Origin: Hyphococcus sp.
GTDB lineage: Bacteria > Pseudomonadota > Alphaproteobacteria > Caulobacterales > Parvularculaceae
Direction: 5' to 3'
Length of the DNA: 64,000 nt
NCBI GenBank assembly: GCA_021776415.1
Contig: JAJFFY010000057.1
Location: forward strand, 62,001-126,000
Under the pieces are notes generated by a model. It was not told the origin of the DNA, searched no databases, and worked only from the letters and a program-made list of their open reading frames with translations. The position numbers were made by a program, and so were the translations under genes. Positions 60,380 to 64,000 of the stretch are shown one piece after another (positions within the stretch are counted from its first letter, which is position 1; each line of letters opens with the position of its first letter).

Positions 60380-61123
60380 ATGGGGATCATCGCGCTCATT
60401 TATAGTGTTGTCGTTTACCTGATGTTTTTTGCATCGTTTTTGTATCTCATAATTTTTATGGGCGGCGACATGACGTCGTTTGTAAGCGTTCCGAGCACAA
60501 TCGACACGGGTGGTTTGGCTGTGGCCGGGCCGGCGGCGCTAATTAATATCGGCCTTCTTCTGCTGTTCGCTGTGCAACACACGGTGATGGCGCGATGGGG
60601 CTTTAAGAAAGCGTTGATCAAATTCCTGCCCCGCGCCTTTGAGCGCAGCACCTATGTGCTTCTCACCGTTGTTGTGTTGGTGCTGTTGTTTCGGTACTGG
60701 CAGCCCATGCCGGCGGTGGTCTGGTCGGTCGATGCGCCGCTGTGGTCGGGACTTTTAACGGCGCTCTATTTCGCCGGCATCGGCCTTGTTCTCCTGTCGA
60801 CCTTCCTGATCAACCATTTCGAACTTTTTGGTCTGTTGCAGGGCTGGCTCGGGTTCAAAAAACAAGAACCGCCAAAACCCCATTTCGTCACACCGTCACT
60901 ATACAAATATATTCGCCACCCGCTTTATCTTGGCTGGATTATCGCGTTTTGGGCGACGCCGCATATGACGGTGGGGCACCTCTTGTTTGCGGGCATTTGG
61001 ACGAGCTATATTTTTGTTGCGGTCGGTTATGAAGAGCGCGACATGATCGCGCTGTTCGGCGATAAATATCGCCACTACATGGCCAAAGTGCCGGCGATCC
61101 TGCCGTTTGGCGGGTGGAAGTAG
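60380..61123 (+). CDS. mddA: MddA-like methanethiol S-methyltransferase (membrane)
   Basis: 247-residue integral membrane protein of the isoprenylcysteine-methyltransferase-like NnrU/MddA family. About five hydrophobic helices; the SAM-binding and catalytic C-terminus is RHPLYLGWIIAFWATPHMTV followed by YEERDMIALFGDKYRHYMAK. The loop FELFGLLQGWLGFKKQEP with QHTVMARWGFKKAL is characteristic of MddA, which makes dimethyl sulfide from methanethiol and SAM. Identity is by motif; activity is inferred. Strong SD GGGAGGG. It ends convergent with aroC, 21 bp apart. Confidence 0.8.
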   Translation: MGIIALIYSVVVYLMFFASFLYLIIFMGGDMTSFVSVPSTIDTGGLAVAGPAALINIGLLLLFAVQHTVMARWGFKKALIKFLPRAFERSTYVLLTVVVLVLLFRYWQPMPAVVWSVDAPLWSGLLTALYFAGIGLVLLSTFLINHFELFGLLQGWLGFKKQEPPKPHFVTPSLYKYIRHPLYLGWIIAFWATPHMTVGHLLFAGIWTSYIFVAVGYEERDMIALFGDKYRHYMAKVPAILPFGGWK

Positions 61124-61144
61124 GCGGACGCTCGCCGCCGAGGC

Positions 61145-62242
61145 CTACCCGCATTGCGCGCGGTGCAACAGCGCGTGGTCCGCAAGCACCAGCGCCATCA
61201 TCGCCGCGCCGACGGGCACGCCGCGGATGCCGACGCATGGATCGTGACGGCCTTTGGTGGTGATTTCGGTCTCCGTGCCGGCGCGGGTGATGGTCTTGCG
61301 CGGGGTGGAGATCGATGAGGTCGGCTTGACGGAAAACCGCACGACGATGTCCTGGCCGGAGGATATCCCGCCGAGAATACCGCCGGCATGGTTGGAGAGG
61401 AAATGCGGGCGCCCATTCTTTATACGGATTTCATCGGCGTTCTCCTCACCGGTGAGCGCTGCCGCGCCCATCCCGGCGCCGATCTCAACGCCCTTGGCGG
61501 CGTTAATCGACATCATTGCGGAGGCCAGTTCCGCGTCGAGCTTGCCATAGACCGGCGCGCCGAGACCGGCGGGAACGCCGGAGGCGACGACCTCGACAAT
61601 TGCGCCCAATGACGAGCCGGCCTTGCGCGCGGCCTCTAACTTTTCTTCCCATAATTTTGCTGCAACCGGGTCCGGGCACCAAAACGGGTTGTTATCTATC
61701 TCTGCCCAGTCGAACCGGGTGCGGTCGATTTTATGCGGGCCGATCTGGGTGAGACAGGCGCGGATCGCAACGCCGGGATGGACGAGCGCCAGGGCTTTTT
61801 CTGCGACGACGCCGGCGGCGACGCGCGCGGCGGTCTCGCGCGCGGAAGAGCGGCCGCCGCCGCGATAATCTCGGAAACCATATTTGGCGTCATAGGTGAA
61901 GTCGGCATGGCCCGGGCGATATTTGTCGCGGATGTCGGCATAATCTTTCGAGCGCTGATCGACGTTTTCGATCTCCAGGCTGATCGGCGCGCCGGTGGTG
62001 CGCGGGCCATCGGTCGCGTCGTCTTCAAACACTCCGGAGAGGATTTTCACCGCATCGGGCTCTTTGCGCTGGGTGACGAATTTCGATGTGCCGGGTTTGC
62101 GCTTGTCGAGGGCGGATTGAATCTCCGACGCGTGCAGCAAAATCCCCGGTGGGCAACCGTCAATGACCACGCCAAGCGCGGGCCCATGAGACTCGCCCCA
62201 TGTTGTGATCCGAAAGACATGGCCGAAGCTGTTGAAGGACAT
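61145..62242 (-). CDS. aroC: Chorismate synthase
   Basis: Last common step of aromatic amino acid synthesis, forming chorismate from EPSP with reduced FMN. The 365-residue protein has [27 protein letters not shown]-like [20 protein letters not shown], the FMN loop [20 protein letters not shown] followed by [11 protein letters not shown], and [20 protein letters not shown] with [23 protein letters not shown] 62242 ([10 protein letters not shown]) with SD GGAGCGG is correct; the track start at 62401 extends through a RIME-like repeat. RIME-like copy C ends 12 bases upstream of the start codon. Confidence 0.97.
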   Translation of the reverse strand: MSFNSFGHVFRITTWGESHGPALGVVIDGCPPGILLHASEIQSALDKRKPGTSKFVTQRKEPDAVKILSGVFEDDATDGPRTTGAPISLEIENVDQRSKDYADIRDKYRPGHADFTYDAKYGFRDYRGGGRSSARETAARVAAGVVAEKALALVHPGVAIRACLTQIGPHKIDRTRFDWAEIDNNPFWCPDPVAAKLWEEKLEAARKAGSSLGAIVEVVASGVPAGLGAPVYGKLDAELASAMMSINAAKGVEIGAGMGAAALTGEENADEIRIKNGRPHFLSNHAGGILGGISSGQDIVVRFSVKPTSSISTPRKTITRAGTETEITTKGRHDPCVGIRGVPVGAAMMALVLADHALLHRAQCG

Positions 62243-62253
62243 TTCGTTTTCCG

Positions 62254-62361
62254 CTCCGGAGCGCATGCACAAAAAGTGTGTGCGGTTTTTGGGTTCGCAT
62301 GCGCGACCACTAAAAAATCTAGACCATGTTCTATGATTCAATAATTTGTGAACGTGGTCTA
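62254..62361 (+). repeat. RIME-like two-hairpin element, copy C
   Basis: Hairpin 1 arms GCGCATGC/GCATGCGC around ACAAAAAGTGTGTGCGGTTTTTGGGTTC, linker CCACTAAAAAATCTAGA, hairpin 2 arms CTAGACCATGTTC/GAACGTGGTCTAG (one G-T pair). The same order and loops as copies A and B. It occupies the aroC/pdxH intergenic region and its end is next to the aroC SD. Confidence 0.85.
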
Positions 62362-62448
62362 GCGTCAAATTCTCAAGCCGCGTAGTTCTATCATGACGCA
62401 TCTACGGCGCAGAAGGGTTAATGCGCGCAGATATTGGAGATAATCGCC

Positions 62449-63111
62449 ATGGCCGCCGATGAATTGATCCCGCCCAGCCCCTCGGAGGAGGCCTATGCGG
62501 CCGACCAGGACCAGGGCGACGTCTTCACCGCCGATGATCCGATCGTGCTGTTCGCCGAGTGGCTGGCGCTGGCCAAGACCACCGAGCCCAACGATCCCAA
62601 CGCCATGGCGCTCGCCACCGTCGATGGCGACGGCCTGCCGGATGTGCGCATGGTGCTGTTGAAGGACGTGGATCAAGCGGGGCTGACTTTTTACACCAAC
62701 ATCCAAAGCGCCAAGGGTTGCCAGCTCGCCGTCTGCCCGAAAGCCGCGATCCTGTTTCACTGGAAAACCATTCGCCGTCAGGTGCGTTTTCGCGGGGCCG
62801 TTGTTCCGGTGAGCGATGAAGCGGCCGATGCTTATTTCAAGACACGCGCCCGCAGCGCCCGCATCGGCGCATGGGCCTCGGCGCAATCGCGCCCCATGGC
62901 CGGCAAGCTGGCGCTGGCCAAAGAAGTGGCGATCAAAGCTGCGCAATTCGGCATTGGCGAAGTTCCCCGTCCACCGCATTGGTCAGGTTACAGAATAATT
63001 CCGACACAGATAGAATTCTGGGTCAACCGCCCGTTTCGTTTGCACGATCGCAAAGTGTTTTTGCGCGAGAATGCTGGCGCGCTGTGGCGGACTGAGAGAT
63101 TGTACCCATAA
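62449..63111 (+). CDS. pdxH: Pyridoxamine 5'-phosphate oxidase
   Basis: FMN enzyme making pyridoxal 5'-phosphate. The 220-residue product shows [78 protein letters not shown], and the C-terminal [20 protein letters not shown] with FRLHDRKVF and WRTERLYP. These are the FMN and substrate sites of PdxH. ATG 62449 with SD GGAG is used; divergent from aroC. Confidence 0.97.
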   Translation: MAADELIPPSPSEEAYAADQDQGDVFTADDPIVLFAEWLALAKTTEPNDPNAMALATVDGDGLPDVRMVLLKDVDQAGLTFYTNIQSAKGCQLAVCPKAAILFHWKTIRRQVRFRGAVVPVSDEAADAYFKTRARSARIGAWASAQSRPMAGKLALAKEVAIKAAQFGIGEVPRPPHWSGYRIIPTQIEFWVNRPFRLHDRKVFLRENAGALWRTERLYP

Positions 63112-63133
63112 AATTTAACGAAGGAGGCGCCCC

Positions 63134-63529
63134 ATGACATCCAAAGTTGAAACCTTCACGCCGCCGGATGTGATGGCGCCGATCGGGCCATACAGTCACA
63201 TTGCCAAGGCCAATGGCTTGATTGCGATTAGCGCAACCGCCGGGGTTGATCCGACGACGCAAAGCCTCGTTGGCGGTGATGTGGCGAGCCAGACGACCCA
63301 GATCATCAAATCCTTTGCGGTCATGCTGGCATCGGTTAATTCCGATCTTGGCCATGTCATGCATATCAATGTATTCCTCACCGACATGGCGAATTTTAAA
63401 GCGATGAATGCGGCCTACGCAGAAGCAATTGGGGAGCATCGTCCGGCGCGCACAGCAATCGCGGTAACGGCGTTGCCCAAACCCGGCGCTCTCGTCACCA
63501 TGAACCTGACGGCGGTGGAGCGCGATTGA
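63134..63529 (+). CDS. RidA-family (YjgF/UK114) deaminase
   Basis: 131-residue RidA-like protein. TPPDVMAPIGPYSHIAKANG and the catalytic-type Arg in HRPARTAIAVTALPKPGALV, then MNLTAVERD, match the YjgF/YER057c/UK114 family. RidA hydrolyses reactive 2-aminoacrylate and related imines formed by PLP enzymes, which fits its position 22 bp behind pdxH on the same strand. The SD is strong (AAGGAGG). Confidence 0.9.
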   Translation: MTSKVETFTPPDVMAPIGPYSHIAKANGLIAISATAGVDPTTQSLVGGDVASQTTQIIKSFAVMLASVNSDLGHVMHINVFLTDMANFKAMNAAYAEAIGEHRPARTAIAVTALPKPGALVTMNLTAVERD

Positions 63530-63562
63530 GCACGGCGGTAAGCCTTGCGCAATTTGCCCGCC

Positions 63563-64000
63563 CTAATCGTCTCGCGTCATTGACCAGGTGATTTCGCCTA
63601 CGCCGCCGCCGCTGCTGGCTCTCAGCGTATAGCTGAGCGCATCTCCGGCGCACGTATAGCTGAGGCGGGTCGGCGCCGTCTCGGGGCGCAACACCTCTGG
63701 CGGCGGTGAGCGTCGGTCCATCAACATGCCGAAATTCGTCGAGACCTGAAACAGATACTCGGTGTAATTGCGCTCTACATTGAAAAAGCAAAGCTCGCCG
63801 GTTGTGCGGTCGGCGCAAAAGTTTGCATCCATGGTCAGCGACTGGGCGTCTTTAACCGTGCCCGTCAGGGACATGCCGCCAGGCTCAGTGTCATGACGAA
63901 AACGCCGCTCCCCTCGCTCGGAGAAGGCGCCATTGGCGTTGTTGGGCCGGGAAAATACCAGCGCGCCGTTGACCTCACGGCTGATAGTGCTCCACTCGAG
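63563..64000 (-). CDS. Unknown protein, C-terminal part (N-terminus off the right edge)
   Basis: The minus strand is open from 64000 to the stop at 63563; the track shows only the part after ATG 63874. By hand the extra residues read LEWSTISREVNGALVFSRPN and AFSERGERRFRHDTEPGG before MSLTGTVKDAQ. Later come FCADRTTGELCFFNVER and YTCAGDALSYTLRASSGGGV. A Cys pair (CADRTTGELC) and a later Cys suggest a periplasmic, disulfide-bearing beta domain. No family recognised. Convergent with ridA. Confidence 0.6.
   Translation of the reverse strand, partial: LEWSTISREVNGALVFSRPNNANGAFSERGERRFRHDTEPGGMSLTGTVKDAQSLTMDANFCADRTTGELCFFNVERNYTEYLFQVSTNFGMLMDRRSPPPEVLRPETAPTRLSYTCAGDALSYTLRASSGGGVGEITWSMTRDD

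Noticed and set aside
62243-62401. 53-codon N-terminal extension of chorismate synthase in the ORF track
   Set aside because: It is translated RIME-like repeat copy C; chorismate synthases start at [20 protein letters not shown].

Overview
This is a chromosomal window of about 58-60% GC (estimated by eye) from an alphaproteobacterium. The main clues are a CcrM-type GANTC DNA methyltransferase next to rnhB, a CtrA-like double GTTAAC box and a cluster of GANTC sites upstream of ccrM, the order smc-dsbA-dciA-mutY, xseB near dxs and tlyA, and RIME-like palindromic repeats. Together they point to a Caulobacterales/Hyphomonadaceae/Parvularculales type of organism; a genus cannot be named from the sequence. 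No rRNA, tRNA, CRISPR array, phage, plasmid or complete insertion sequence was seen.

Layout. 1-5.8 kb: chromosome maintenance genes, with smc (cut by the left edge; GTG start, absent from the ORF track), a DsbA-like lipoprotein, dciA, divergent mutY, and an exported protein whose N-terminus contains a palindromic repeat. 5.9-10.9 kb: a SprA-like putative metalloprotease, a VPLPA/PEP-CTERM-type surface protein, an acyl-CoA carboxylase beta chain, an e(P4)-type phosphatase and a DUF6438-like lipoprotein. 10.9-15.5 kb: ccrM, rnhB, a PA0069-type radical SAM protein, and a coupled glycosyltransferase/DUF2064 pair. 15.6-31.3 kb: an exported TPR protein, M19 dipeptidase 1, a small membrane protein behind an operator-rich region, DHFR-like protein, yaaA, a D-2-hydroxyacid dehydrogenase, a lipoprotein methyltransferase, a serine hydrolase, AraC, TsaC/Sua5, two exported unknowns, MarR and an acyl-CoA dehydrogenase. 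31.4-45 kb: a sulfotransferase remnant, M19 dipeptidase 2, metallophosphoesterase, SDR, MOSC, M20 peptidase, a histone-deacetylase-family gene broken by one in-frame stop, histidine phosphatase, ArsR with a divergent PhzF/ornithine-cyclodeaminase operon, BaiN-like flavoprotein, AhpD/TetR pair and xseB. 45-55 kb: SDR, an exported TPR/TonB-like protein, dxs, a second VPLPA-type protein, tlyA, a large repeat-bearing astacin metallopeptidase and a methyltransferase. 55-64 kb: DUF6265-like protein, M19 dipeptidase 3 (AT-rich), GST plus hydrolase, another hydrolase, an MddA-like methyltransferase, aroC, pdxH, ridA and the end of an unknown gene.

How it works together. Most genes are housekeeping or catabolic, organised in short operons. 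The window is rich in exported enzymes: three M19 dipeptidases, M20, astacin, a penicillin-binding-type hydrolase and several lipoproteins, which fits a heterotroph that degrades peptides. Several regulator genes have convincing operators beside them (ArsR, TetR, MarR). The most notable non-coding signals are three copies of a ~100 bp two-hairpin element with compensatory stem changes, two of which supply the stop codon of the neighbouring gene; the ccrM control region; and a 38 bp nested dyad between arsR-like and phzF-like genes. I did not find one obviously new multi-gene defence or mobile system. The best candidates for undescribed biology are the regulated PhzF/OCD module, the repeat-domain astacin, and the operator-dense region in front of the 64-residue membrane protein.
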